Below, piece after piece: positions 8,623-17,059 of a stretch of DNA of 64,000 nt. The first letter of the stretch is position 1. Every line of letters starts with the position of its first letter. The stretch is from Pseudomonadota bacterium (GTDB lineage: Bacteria; Pseudomonadota; Alphaproteobacteria; SHVP01), in NCBI GenBank assembly GCA_027622715.1, contig JAQBYN010000001.1, positions 152,076 to 216,075 of the forward strand, in the 5' to 3' direction. The notes below the pieces were generated by a model. That model saw only the letters and a program-made list of their open reading frames with translations. It did no database searches and was not told the DNA's origin. The translations under genes were made by a program, and so were the position numbers.

Positions 8623-9285
8623 ATGACGGGCAACGAAGAACCGCACATCACGGCGCGGCTGCGCGCCTTACGCAAGCGTGCCGGCTATTCGATGGATGCC
8701 CTCGCGCAGGTTGTCGGCTATCGCGCGGCATCGGGTTATCAGCGCTACGAATCGGCGGCGCATTACCACAAGCCCTATCTCCCCACCGACCTGGTGCATC
8801 GTTTGCTCCAAGTGCTGGTCGGGCGCGGAAACCCGCCGGTAACCCAAACCGAAGTGCTGGAACTCGCTGGCCTCGCCAACATGGCTGGCGTCGCAGAACC
8901 CGTGTTCGAAGTGCCGTTGATCTCGTGGGTGCAGGCTGGCCATCTGACGGAAAGCGTCGAGCCGTCAGACTTCGGCGACGTGCGCGAACGGGTCGTGGTG
9001 CCCTATCGCCGCGAATCTCTATTTGCGCTGGAGGTGCGCGGCAACAGCATGAGCCGCGTCGCCCCCGACGGCAGTCTGATCGTCGTCGACTACTACGACC
9101 GCGAGTTGATGGACGGCAAGTGCTACATCTTTCGCGTTGGCGGCGACACGACCTTCAAGCGCTACCGCGCCAACCCTGCGCGGCTCGAACCTGACAGCAC
9201 CGAATCGGGGCACGACACCCTTTTCCCCCAAGACGGGATCGAAGTCGTCGGCCGCGTCGTACGGGTCATCATTTCCAATCCCTAA
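8623..9285 (+). CDS. LexA/CI-like transcriptional repressor (HTH_XRE plus S24 autoprotease)
   Basis: The ATG at 8623 is preceded by GGGGA at a 6-base spacing and gives 220 residues; the frame continues upstream without homology. Residues 9-50 form an XRE-type helix-turn-helix (TARLRALRKRAGYSMDALAQ). Residues 95-215 are a peptidase S24 domain with the self-cleavage bond Ala105-Gly106 (SWVQAGH), catalytic Ser142 (GNSMSR) and Lys179 (TTFKRY). The Ala-Ser and Ser-Lys spacings of 37 residues are close to LexA. The family binds operators as a dimer and cleaves itself when RecA filaments form. The XRE fold is more like phage C2/CI repressors than true LexA. It is divergent from the unknown small gene. 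Confidence 0.85.
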   Translation: MTGNEEPHITARLRALRKRAGYSMDALAQVVGYRAASGYQRYESAAHYHKPYLPTDLVHRLLQVLVGRGNPPVTQTEVLELAGLANMAGVAEPVFEVPLISWVQAGHLTESVEPSDFGDVRERVVVPYRRESLFALEVRGNSMSRVAPDGSLIVVDYYDRELMDGKCYIFRVGGDTTFKRYRANPARLEPDSTESGHDTLFPQDGIEVVGRVVRVIISNP

Positions 9286-9317
9286 GGGAGGCCGCTCAAA
9301 CTGAGCGGCAAACACGC

Positions 9318-9620
9318 ATGAGCGAAACCTCAAAATGGTCGCAAGCAGTACAGACCAAGAAGCATGAAGATGAGCGAGTGCGCGTCTCAGAATGGCGTTT
9401 TGCGCCCGGCGCCGCGACCGGCTGGCACCAGCATGCCTTCGACTATGTTGTGGTGCCGATGACGACGGGCCGTCTGTTGATCGAAACCAAACCCGGCGAA
9501 GAGGATTTCTACCGCGATCTCAGCGCCGGCGATCCTTACACCGGTCCTGCCGGGGTTGAGCACGACGTCATCAACGACAGCGACCAGGAAGTTGTCTTCA
9601 TCGAGATCGAGCTCAAATAA
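9318..9620 (+). CDS. Small single-domain cupin protein
   Basis: This 100-residue protein is one cupin beta-barrel. The first metal motif is GWHQHAFDYVVVPMTTGR, the second GVEHDVIND. Such proteins bind a metal and often a small carboxylate, or act as stress-related sensors. The form RVRVSEWRFAPGAATGWHQH resembles small cytoplasmic cupins found alone beside metabolic genes. It starts 32 bp after the repressor and converges on the DMT transporter gene with 21 bp between. No substrate can be deduced. Confidence 0.75.
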   Translation: MSETSKWSQAVQTKKHEDERVRVSEWRFAPGAATGWHQHAFDYVVVPMTTGRLLIETKPGEEDFYRDLSAGDPYTGPAGVEHDVINDSDQEVVFIEIELK

Positions 9621-9641
9621 AGGTCGTCTCTAGCCCGCTCG

Positions 9642-10550
9642 TCAACTCTCGACGGGCCTAACCGCCGTGCCATCTTGCTTGATCCGCGTTTCGCGAAACG
9701 CAATGTAGAGCGTCGACCCGAAGATCACCGCTCCGCCCAGCCAAGTCCACAGGTCGGGAATTTCGGCAAACACCAGAAAACCCAAGACCGACGCCCAAAT
9801 CAGCCGCAGAAAGTCATACGGCAAGACGGCCGTCGCATCGGATTCCTTGAACGCTTGCGCCAGCGCAGAATGACCGATCCCGCCAAAAATGCCGATCAAT
9901 GCCAGATACAGGTACATCTCGCCCGTGGGCCATTGCCAAAAGAACAACGCCGGGATTAACGAGAGCGGCGCCATGAACAAGCCCATGTAGACGGTGATCG
10001 TCAGGCTCGATTCGGTCCGCGACAGAATCTTGATGATGATCATCGAGCCCGCCCAGATACACGACGACGCAACTACCAGAAGGGCGCCGGTGTTCACCAC
10101 CGCAAAGCCCGGGCGAATAACGATCCAGGCGCCGATAAAACCCGCGATCAGCGCGCCCCAGCGCCGCCACCCGGCCCGCTCGCGCAGAATGAATATGGCA
10201 AGGACCGTCGTGAACAACGGCGCCATAAAGCTTAAAGCGATGTTTTGTGCCAGCGGCGCTAACGTAAGCGCGGTAAAGAAGAACAACATGCCGGTTGTCT
10301 GCAGCGACCCACGCAGCGCATGCAACTTCAGTTGCGAGGTCCGCAGAACGCCAAAGCCATACCGAAACAGTAGTGGCGAGACAACGAGAAGTCCGAAAAA
10401 ATTCCGGAAGAACGCCACCTCAAAAGGATGAAGATCTTCGGCAGCAAACCGTACGGTGACCTGCATCCCGGTAAAGAGCAGGGTTGATACCAACATAAAA
10501 AAAACGCCTCGTAGGCGCGTTGGAACCGCGTTGAACTGACCGAATGCCAT
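9642..10550 (-). CDS. EamA/DMT-superfamily transporter
   Basis: This 302-residue inner-membrane protein has ten hydrophobic helices arranged as two EamA repeats (about 15-150 and 165-300). The first repeat includes HPFEVAFFRNFFGLLVV, the second FGGIGHSALAQAFKESDATAVLPYDFLRLIW. This matches the drug/metabolite exporter family that includes S-adenosylmethionine and amino-acid exporters, and it is close in form to the RhaT/EamA SAM-uptake-like group. The substrate is unknown. It is convergent with the cupin gene and divergent from the cyclase gene. Confidence 0.88.
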   Translation of the reverse strand: MAFGQFNAVPTRLRGVFFMLVSTLLFTGMQVTVRFAAEDLHPFEVAFFRNFFGLLVVSPLLFRYGFGVLRTSQLKLHALRGSLQTTGMLFFFTALTLAPLAQNIALSFMAPLFTTVLAIFILRERAGWRRWGALIAGFIGAWIVIRPGFAVVNTGALLVVASSCIWAGSMIIIKILSRTESSLTITVYMGLFMAPLSLIPALFFWQWPTGEMYLYLALIGIFGGIGHSALAQAFKESDATAVLPYDFLRLIWASVLGFLVFAEIPDLWTWLGGAVIFGSTLYIAFRETRIKQDGTAVRPVES

Positions 10551-10673
10551 GGGCGCTCAACCTATCACAGCGCACCGGTCGGACAATCGCCGAAAAAGTT
10601 GGTGCATCGCCGCGACGTCTCCGAGAACACTGCGCCCAGACGGACTATGCTTGACCCGAAGGAGCAAAAAAAA

Positions 10674-12032
10674 ATGAAACCATTCAGGGCAGCACGATTG
10701 CCTATGCCAGCGCCGGTGGCCGCGGCCCTACGTGCCGAAGAAATTGCCGGGCAACGGCTCTTCGGTTATGCGCGCTTTGCGGTGTTGGTCGGATTAACCA
10801 TCGTCACACTGGGCCTGCAACCGGCACCGTACGGCTACTACAACCTCGGGCCGATCGTCCTAATCGCGCTGGTTGGCGCGGTTCCGTTTTTCCTCCCGCA
10901 CGCGGTGAAGCGACGCGGATTGCCCTATCTGTTCTTCGCCCTCGACGTGGTGCTGGTCACGCTCTGGATGTGGGTTTTTAACCCGATCATATGGGATGGC
11001 TTGGTACCGGAGATGCTTTTTGCCTGGGGTGTGGTCACCTTCTATTTCCTCCTCATCGTTCTCGCTGCCCTTTCGTATGATCCAAAACTACCGTTGTGGA
11101 CCGGGGCGCTCAGCGCCGTCGCTATTCTCGTTGTGTATGGCCTGGTTGCATCGCGCGATGGCGCCGTCGACAGCATGTTGTTGATGCTCAACGCGGGCAA
11201 TCTGCCACCCGATTACGATCAGATTTCGCCGGCGGAACGCTTCGCCTTTGCGGCGATCCCACGCATTCTCGAAGCGGCCGTATTGCTTCTCGCCGCGTGT
11301 GTCGTCGCCGTGGCGGTTCAACGTTCCCGACGCCTCGTCGTTCGAGAGGCCGAAGCGGCACGCGGCCGCGCCAATCTCTCCCGGTATTTCTCTCCCGCGA
11401 TTGTCGACGAACTGCTCACGACCGACGCGCCCCTGGGCACGGTGCGGACACAGCCGGTAGCGGTGCTTTTTGCCGACATCGTTGGTTTCACCCGAATCGC
11501 GGAAACGCAAAGCGCCCAGGATGTGATCGACCTGTTGCGTGGGTTTCACCAGCGCATGGAGAACGCCGTGTTCGCCCATGGCGGCACGCTCGATAAGTTC
11601 TTAGGCGACGGCCTGATGGCGACTTTCGGCACGCCGCGAACCGGCCTAAAGGACACGATCAACGCCCTCGCCTGCCTGCGCGCCATGCTTGCCGCCATCG
11701 ACCTGTGGAATGCTGAGCGCGCCGCCAGCGGTGCCAGCACCCCACTGCGCCTTTCCATCGGGTTACACTTTGGCATGGTCGTCCTGGGCGACATCGGGTC
11801 CGAACGTCAGCTCGAATTCGCAGTCGTCGGTGATGTCGTCAACGTCGCAAGCCGGCTTGAGGAATTGACCCGAACGATGAACGTGCGAGCGGTTGTCAGC
11901 GAGGCATTTGTGCAGGCCCTGCACGAACAGGCTGGTTCCGACGCAAACGCGCTCTTGGCCGGCGTCGCAGTCCAGCCACCGCAGATTCTTCGTGGCCGTA
12001 GCGAAGCCGTGGCGGTTCGCACCCTTGCCTAA
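10674..12032 (+). CDS. Membrane-bound class III adenylate/guanylate cyclase
   Basis: The ATG at 10674 is preceded by GGAG (10661-10664), so the upstream in-frame starts are unlikely; the product has 452 residues. The N-terminal half has about six transmembrane helices (residues 45-235) and no recognisable sensor fold. The C-terminal catalytic domain has the first metal Asp in VLFADIVGFTRIAE, the second in LDKFLGDGLMATFG and the Asn/Arg pair in VVGDVVNVASRLEELT, so it looks active. It would make cAMP from ATP (or cGMP) in response to a membrane signal. It is followed 108 bp later by the hibernation-factor gene. Confidence 0.9.
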   Translation: MKPFRAARLPMPAPVAAALRAEEIAGQRLFGYARFAVLVGLTIVTLGLQPAPYGYYNLGPIVLIALVGAVPFFLPHAVKRRGLPYLFFALDVVLVTLWMWVFNPIIWDGLVPEMLFAWGVVTFYFLLIVLAALSYDPKLPLWTGALSAVAILVVYGLVASRDGAVDSMLLMLNAGNLPPDYDQISPAERFAFAAIPRILEAAVLLLAACVVAVAVQRSRRLVVREAEAARGRANLSRYFSPAIVDELLTTDAPLGTVRTQPVAVLFADIVGFTRIAETQSAQDVIDLLRGFHQRMENAVFAHGGTLDKFLGDGLMATFGTPRTGLKDTINALACLRAMLAAIDLWNAERAASGASTPLRLSIGLHFGMVVLGDIGSERQLEFAVVGDVVNVASRLEELTRTMNVRAVVSEAFVQALHEQAGSDANALLAGVAVQPPQILRGRSEAVAVRTLA

Positions 12033-12140
12033 GGACCTCCAAGTCACCAGACTCATAGTAGGCGACACCCGCGTTGATCACGGTCAAGGCGCGGTTGCCG
12101 CGGCCCGCGTTTAGTGTAGCGACTGTAAAGGAGTACCAGC

Positions 12141-12485
12141 ATGGAGACCCCCCTTCAGATCACTTTCCACAACATTGACCCCTCCCCCGCGCTGGAGACG
12201 ACCATGCGAGAGCGCGTTGCTAAACTCGAACAGTTCTACGACCGAATTACCAGTTGCCGCGTCACCTTCGATGCACCGCACCAGCACAAGACCCACGGCA
12301 AGCGCTATCAGGTCCGAATCGACATCGCTTTACCGGACGGGGCCGAAGTCGTCGTCGACCGCAACCACGAGAAAGACGGCGGCCACGAAGACCCGCAAGT
12401 CGCGATCCGCGACGCATTCGGCGCGGCCGAGCGCCAACTCAAAGCCTTTGCCGATAAACACCGCCGCGGCCACGCCAGCGGCTGA
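12141..12485 (+). CDS. Ribosome hibernation-promoting factor family (HPF/RaiA short form)
   Basis: This 114-residue protein begins LQITFHNIDPSPALETTMRE and continues with paired basic and acidic strands (RYQVRIDIALPDGAEVVVDR), the pattern of the S30AE/RaiA fold. The family binds the 30S decoding centre and stores ribosomes in stationary phase. It lacks the extra C-terminal domain of long HPF, so it resembles the short form. The ribosome site AAAGGAG lies just before the ATG. Its 3' end converges on the alpha/beta-hydrolase gene with a 9 bp gap. Confidence 0.82.
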   Translation: METPLQITFHNIDPSPALETTMRERVAKLEQFYDRITSCRVTFDAPHQHKTHGKRYQVRIDIALPDGAEVVVDRNHEKDGGHEDPQVAIRDAFGAAERQLKAFADKHRRGHASG

Positions 12486-12494
12486 CGACCCAGC

Positions 12495-13334
12495 CTAATC
12501 CGCGTCGAGAAATTCCCGCAAAATCGGCGCGACCGCCTGGAAACGGACCAACAGCATCTCGCGCCCCCACTCCGGCAAGTCCACCATCCGGCCATTGCGA
12601 ATAAAGGGCCGCGCACGCGCCGTCGGCGCCCACAAGTCGTCCTGCGCGTGCAAGATCAACACCGGTTGGCTGACGCGTGGCAGGGCGTCACGATGTTGGT
12701 AGCCGAACGCCGCATGATGCCCGTGCCACACGTGGGCGCCCGCCCGCAGCGACTCGGCAACCTCTAGCAAAACTGCGTCCAACGGTGTGTCGGCACCGCG
12801 CTGGTGCATGGCCCACGCCCAACGCGCCAAGATGTGCTCGCCGTCCCCGCCAAAGCGCTCGACCGCCACGTCCTGCTGCTGCAACGCGTCAAGTTCGGCG
12901 GCCGCGTAAACCGGCGCGGCATTTAGAACGACGCGGCGCACCCGCTCGGGGTTTTGCAACGCACATTCGACGGCAATCTTGGCGCCGGTATGATCACCAA
13001 AAACATCGACCTGGGGCAACGAAAGCGCGTCGATCAGGTCGCCCATTGCGCCCGCATAATCGGCAATCGACGGTGCATGCGATGGCGGGTCGGACGCACC
13101 GAACCCCGGGGTGTCGACGGCGATTGCAACGCGGTCGCGGCCCATTTCACCGATTAGGCCTTCGTAACAGCGCCCAGATGTCGGCGTCTGGTGAAACACC
13201 AGCAGCGGCGGAAACCGCGGCGCGCTCGGCGCCGCGATCCGGTAGTGCAGTTGGCCAAAGCGGCACGGCGCATAGGCGCGTCGCAGCCCGGGTGGGACGG
13301 CCCACACGTCGATGCTGTTTTTGCTCGCCGCCAT
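12495..13334 (-). CDS. Single-domain alpha/beta-hydrolase-fold protein with His at the nucleophile elbow
   Basis: This 279-residue protein has the alpha/beta-hydrolase order: an oxyanion-loop motif FHQTPTSGR (47-55), DTPGFGASD (74-82), the strand-5 elbow FGDHTGAKIA (112-121) and a late DDLW acid segment. At the elbow G-x-Nuc-x-G reads G113-D-H115-T-G117, so His replaces the usual Ser, Asp or Cys. The usual catalytic His near the C-terminus also appears to be missing (WGREM). It may therefore bind, or catalyse something other than ester hydrolysis. It lies 7 bp after the larger fusion gene and is probably co-transcribed with it. Family alignment is by eye. Confidence 0.8.
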   Translation of the reverse strand: MAASKNSIDVWAVPPGLRRAYAPCRFGQLHYRIAAPSAPRFPPLLVFHQTPTSGRCYEGLIGEMGRDRVAIAVDTPGFGASDPPSHAPSIADYAGAMGDLIDALSLPQVDVFGDHTGAKIAVECALQNPERVRRVVLNAAPVYAAAELDALQQQDVAVERFGGDGEHILARWAWAMHQRGADTPLDAVLLEVAESLRAGAHVWHGHHAAFGYQHRDALPRVSQPVLILHAQDDLWAPTARARPFIRNGRMVDLPEWGREMLLVRFQAVAPILREFLDAD

Positions 13335-13341
13335 GGATGGC

Positions 13342-15048
13342 CTAGGCGTCGTAAAAGCTGCGCAAGTATCCGGCTATTTCGTCGGCCTGTGTCTCCATGA
13401 AGCCATAACTGTATTGCAGCAAGTCGATGAGCTGCGCGTTCTTCAGCAGCGGCTTGGCCCGCAACGTGTTCTCTTCCAACCCATCCTTGGGCCGGAAAAC
13501 CAGCATGGGCTGGTCTATCTTGGGCAGGACCGGGTCCATGTCGTAGGAAAACACGGCGTGGTGGCCCCAATGGCCGAACGGTCCGCCCCTCAGGGTCTCG
13601 ACGAAATTGCGCTCCACATCGCGCATACCCATGGCGGGACCGTAGATCCGAACCATCGACTCCCAACGCTTTTTCAAATGGGCCGCGTCGGCCGTCGGCG
13701 CTTCGTACACCGAATGCGCAACCTTTTCCGCCCGTTCATCGGCATTGAAATACGGCACCGTATTCAACGCGACTTTTCTGATCAACGCCGGATAGCGCGC
13801 CGCCAAATCGATCGCAATCACGGCCCCGGTGTGGTCACCCATAAGGTCGATCGGACCGGCACCGGCAACCGCTTTGGTCACGTCGGTCATGATATCGGCA
13901 AGGTCGGCAATTGTAGGCAATTTCTGCGGCGCTTCGGATTCGCCAAACCCCGGAATGTCTGCAGCGAAGGCCAAACGATCTTTGCCGAGGCGCACCAACA
14001 ACGGCTCGAAGTTGCGGCTCGAAACCGGGCTCATGTGCAAACAAAGCACGGGGACCTTTGTCGTCCGACCGGGGTCGACGACACGCACATGAACCTGCTT
14101 CGCGCGGCTGTCGATAAACCGTCGCCGCACCGGCTTCGCGACAAGTGCTGGTGCGGCGGGCGCTTGGCGCGGCGCGGCACGGGGTTGCGTGTCGTCCGCC
14201 GGACCGTCGAGAAAGTCGCGGAGGATCTTCGCCAGCTCGGTCGAATGCTGCGAAATCGCGCCCATCCCAAACTGCCGCAATTCCAAAATGGTGCCGTTCT
14301 TGAGATAGGGCTTGCTCGCCATTGTCGCGTCCCACAGCCCGTCGTCGGGGCACAGAACGAGAATCGGCTGACTGACATGCGGCAGATTGTCCGAATGTTT
14401 GACAGCAAACGCGGCGTTGTGGCCGTACCAAGCGAGATCCAACCCCCGCAAGCTTTCGCAAAAATCGCGGTTATACAGTTCCATCGGCGCGTCGGGCTTG
14501 TACGACCCTTTGGTACCTTTCCACCGATGAAGAATGTGGCTGCCGTCTTGTGGCACGATGTCCTTGGGCCGCTCGGCTTCAAGATGGGTCATCATCTCGG
14601 CCATCTTTTCGGGCGAGTAGACCGGGCAAGCGTTGAATACCAGGCGGCGTACCAATTGCGGTCGCTGCAACGCGAGCTCTACGCCGACTTTTGCACCGGT
14701 GTGGTCGCCAAAAACGTCCACCTCGTCGAGCTTCAGCGCATCCATAAAACTGGCCACCGCAGCGGCATAATCGGCAATCGTCGGCGGCGCGGGCGGTGCA
14801 TCGGAATCGCCAAAGCCCGGCGTGTCGACGGCGATCGCGATACGATCGCGCCCCATCTCGGAGACCAGCCCCTCAAAAGGTCGGCCTGAAGACGGGCTCT
14901 GATGAAAAAAGATAATCGGCGGGTGTGCCGCAGCGGCGCCATCCGTTGGCACCGCGATGCGATAATGCATCTGGCCATAGCGACCGTCGACATAGGCGCG
15001 TTTGACGTTGTCAGGTTTGCGCCAGTAAAGCGCGGCGTCTCCGATCAT
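13342..15048 (-). CDS. Double-domain alpha/beta-hydrolase-fold fusion with His elbows (copy 1)
   Basis: This 568-residue protein is two complete alpha/beta-hydrolase domains in tandem (about 1-282 and 308-568) joined by a Pro/Ala linker. Each repeat has FH[QM]SPxS[SG]R, D[TI]PGFG[DE]S and an elbow G-D-H-T-G, with His116 and His406 in place of the nucleophile. The late acid segments are PDDGLWD and PKDGLEE. At the usual triad-His position I see Met in domain 1 and Tyr in domain 2. Domain 1 has another conserved His nearby, in SQH (268). The start is supported by GGGAGGGAG upstream. It is probably the first gene of a unit with 12495-13334. A cytoplasmic location is likely, as there is no signal peptide. 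Confidence 0.82.
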   Translation of the reverse strand: MIGDAALYWRKPDNVKRAYVDGRYGQMHYRIAVPTDGAAAAHPPIIFFHQSPSSGRPFEGLVSEMGRDRIAIAVDTPGFGDSDAPPAPPTIADYAAAVASFMDALKLDEVDVFGDHTGAKVGVELALQRPQLVRRLVFNACPVYSPEKMAEMMTHLEAERPKDIVPQDGSHILHRWKGTKGSYKPDAPMELYNRDFCESLRGLDLAWYGHNAAFAVKHSDNLPHVSQPILVLCPDDGLWDATMASKPYLKNGTILELRQFGMGAISQHSTELAKILRDFLDGPADDTQPRAAPRQAPAAPALVAKPVRRRFIDSRAKQVHVRVVDPGRTTKVPVLCLHMSPVSSRNFEPLLVRLGKDRLAFAADIPGFGESEAPQKLPTIADLADIMTDVTKAVAGAGPIDLMGDHTGAVIAIDLAARYPALIRKVALNTVPYFNADERAEKVAHSVYEAPTADAAHLKKRWESMVRIYGPAMGMRDVERNFVETLRGGPFGHWGHHAVFSYDMDPVLPKIDQPMLVFRPKDGLEENTLRAKPLLKNAQLIDLLQYSYGFMETQADEIAGYLRSFYDA

Positions 15049-15223
15049 CCGACTCCCTCCCCTGTATTGTTGGCCCCGCTTGGGGCTCAGGGAGAATAGG
15101 CGGCGGAAACCGCGGGGGCGAGTCCTCTCGGACGCACTGCCCGGGGCGGCACTATCGCAAGATTACCGGGAGTCTAACGCGCCCGGTCCCGCGACGGAAA
15201 TCACGTTCTCTGTCCCCAAACGT

Positions 15224-16960
15224 CTAGCTGCGCAAAAACCCATCAATATCGCGGGCGACCTCAGCGACCCGGTCTTCCAGCATCGAATTGCCAAGTCCGG
15301 CATATTCCTTGTAGCGGCCATTGCGCAACAGAGCCGCGCCCCGCCGGCTCGGTTCAATCAAACTGTCCTCATCCGAACACATCAACAGTATCTCTCGTTC
15401 GATATGCGGCAGAACCTCGCCCAGTAGATACATGTTGGCGGCACGTGGCCCCCACCACATGCACGGCCCGGCACGAATCGTCTCGAAGAACCGAAACGCA
15501 ATTTGATCCGATGTCAGCTTGCCGCGGTTCAAATTTTGGTAGCGTTCCCACAGCGCGGCGTAATGGCTGCCATCTTCCTGAACGTCAATCGTACCCATCT
15601 TGCTTTGCCAGCTCTGCTGTTCCTCGGCCGAGTAAACGCCGGCGGTGTTCATAACGATCCGGCGCACCAGATCGGGCCGCTGATGGGCCAGTTCGATCGC
15701 AACCTTGGTGCCGGTGTGATCGCCCAACAAGTCGACGGTCTCGAATGTCATCCCGTCGATCATTGAGGCCATCGCCCGCGCATAACCCGGCACGTCCAGG
15801 CGTTGCGCCGGTTTGTAAGATTCCCCATAGCCGGGCGTGTCTGGTGCAAACACCTGGCGGTCGGCTGATAAGGCGGCCAGCAGCGCCTCGAAGTAGTGGC
15901 CCGAGCGCGGGCTCATGTGAAAACAAAACAGCGGCGGCGCCGTAGCGCCCAATCTGCCGGCCGCCCGCAAATGAATTTGGCCGGCCGACGAATTGGCGAA
16001 CAGACGGTTGATGCCGAGCCCGTCGTCGGTCCCCGAGACAACAACCGGCGGCGCAGCCATTGCCGGCTCATCGTCGAAAAATTTGCGCAGCATCGCGGTG
16101 AGCGTCTCGGCGTGCTGCGATATTGCGCCAACCCGCCAGTCGGCCCGATGAACCAGCTCCCCGTCCGGGACTAGTTTCGCCGCCCGGTGTGTTTCTTCCC
16201 ACAGTCCGTCATTTGCCGAGACCATCAGTATCGGTTGTTTGACCTGTGGCAGCGCGTCGGCAAACGAATAGCCATAAGCCGCCTGATAACCCCACCAGGC
16301 TTTGTCGCGCGTGCGCAAGGATTCGGCGAAGTCTCGGTCGACTAAAGCGAGCGGCGCATCGCCCGCATAGTGCGTCCTTAGGCTGTGCCATTTCTTCGCG
16401 AGAAATGCCCCATCCTCGGGCAGCGGCACGCCAGCCTCGCGAATTTTTTCCGCTAACAAATCGCGCTGGGCGTTGCGCTGATCCGCGCTGTACACCGGGG
16501 CGCCGTATAGAACCAGTTTGCGCACCAGCTGTGGCTGCTGGCGGGCGATCTCAACCGCAATTTTCGCCCCGGTATGGTCACCAACAATATCCACCCGGCC
16601 GATTCCAAGTCCGGCGATTACCGTCGCAATCGCCTCGGCATACTCAGCGATACCCACCGGTTCGTCGGGCCTGTCTGAGTCGCCGAAACCTGGTGTGTCC
16701 GGTGCAATCGCCACGCGAGTCTGGCCAAGGCGCGCGAGAACGCCCTCCCATGCCCGGCCTGACGACGGCGTTTGGTGGAGTAGAACAACTGCTGGGCGCT
16801 CCGGCACCTCGGGCTGCGCATAGCGAAAATGGAAATGCCCGAACGGCCCCGCGACATAGGCCCGGCGCACGCCTTTGGGTGCACGCCAATAGCCAAGCAA
16901 CGCCTCAAGCGTGGCTGCGTCGTCGGGCCAACCGGTTTTCTCAGAGGATCCGACGTTCAT
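15224..16960 (-). CDS. Double-domain alpha/beta-hydrolase-fold fusion with His elbows (copy 2)
   Basis: The ATG at 16960 has GGGGAG six bases upstream; an earlier in-frame ATG contains that site, so the shorter 578-residue form is preferred. Two domains (about 1-298 and 318-578) each carry the family marks LHQTPSSGR / FHMSPRSGH, DTPG[FY]G[DE]S and G-D-H-T-G, with elbow residues His129 and His415. The late acid motifs are ANDGLWE and SDEDSLI. The second domain ends GNSMLEDRVAE and has lost the SQH histidine seen in domain 1 (His283). It is divergent from psuK across 99 bp and 175 bp upstream of the first fusion gene. Confidence 0.82.
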   Translation of the reverse strand: MNVGSSEKTGWPDDAATLEALLGYWRAPKGVRRAYVAGPFGHFHFRYAQPEVPERPAVVLLHQTPSSGRAWEGVLARLGQTRVAIAPDTPGFGDSDRPDEPVGIAEYAEAIATVIAGLGIGRVDIVGDHTGAKIAVEIARQQPQLVRKLVLYGAPVYSADQRNAQRDLLAEKIREAGVPLPEDGAFLAKKWHSLRTHYAGDAPLALVDRDFAESLRTRDKAWWGYQAAYGYSFADALPQVKQPILMVSANDGLWEETHRAAKLVPDGELVHRADWRVGAISQHAETLTAMLRKFFDDEPAMAAPPVVVSGTDDGLGINRLFANSSAGQIHLRAAGRLGATAPPLFCFHMSPRSGHYFEALLAALSADRQVFAPDTPGYGESYKPAQRLDVPGYARAMASMIDGMTFETVDLLGDHTGTKVAIELAHQRPDLVRRIVMNTAGVYSAEEQQSWQSKMGTIDVQEDGSHYAALWERYQNLNRGKLTSDQIAFRFFETIRAGPCMWWGPRAANMYLLGEVLPHIEREILLMCSDEDSLIEPSRRGAALLRNGRYKEYAGLGNSMLEDRVAEVARDIDGFLRS

Positions 16961-17059
16961 CTGGTTCTCCCCGGGCGTCACCCCAACAGACGACGGGCTT
17001 GCCTCACGCGCGCCCCTACTCTAGTCACGAACAACGCAAACCAACAGTTCGGATCCGCC

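Noticed and set aside
7869..9285. Prophage
   Set aside because: Apart from the repressor and one small gene there is no integrase, terminase, capsid, tail or lysis gene, and no attachment-site repeat seen.
9621..9665. Bidirectional terminator between the cupin and DMT genes
   Set aside because: Weak GCCCG/CGGGC complementarity overlaps the end of the DMT coding sequence and has no T-run; I do not consider it supported.
13312..14889. 525-codon plus-strand open frame across the first double hydrolase
   Set aside because: It lies opposite two well-supported alpha/beta-hydrolase domains, has no family features and is a typical GC-rich shadow of the minus-strand gene.
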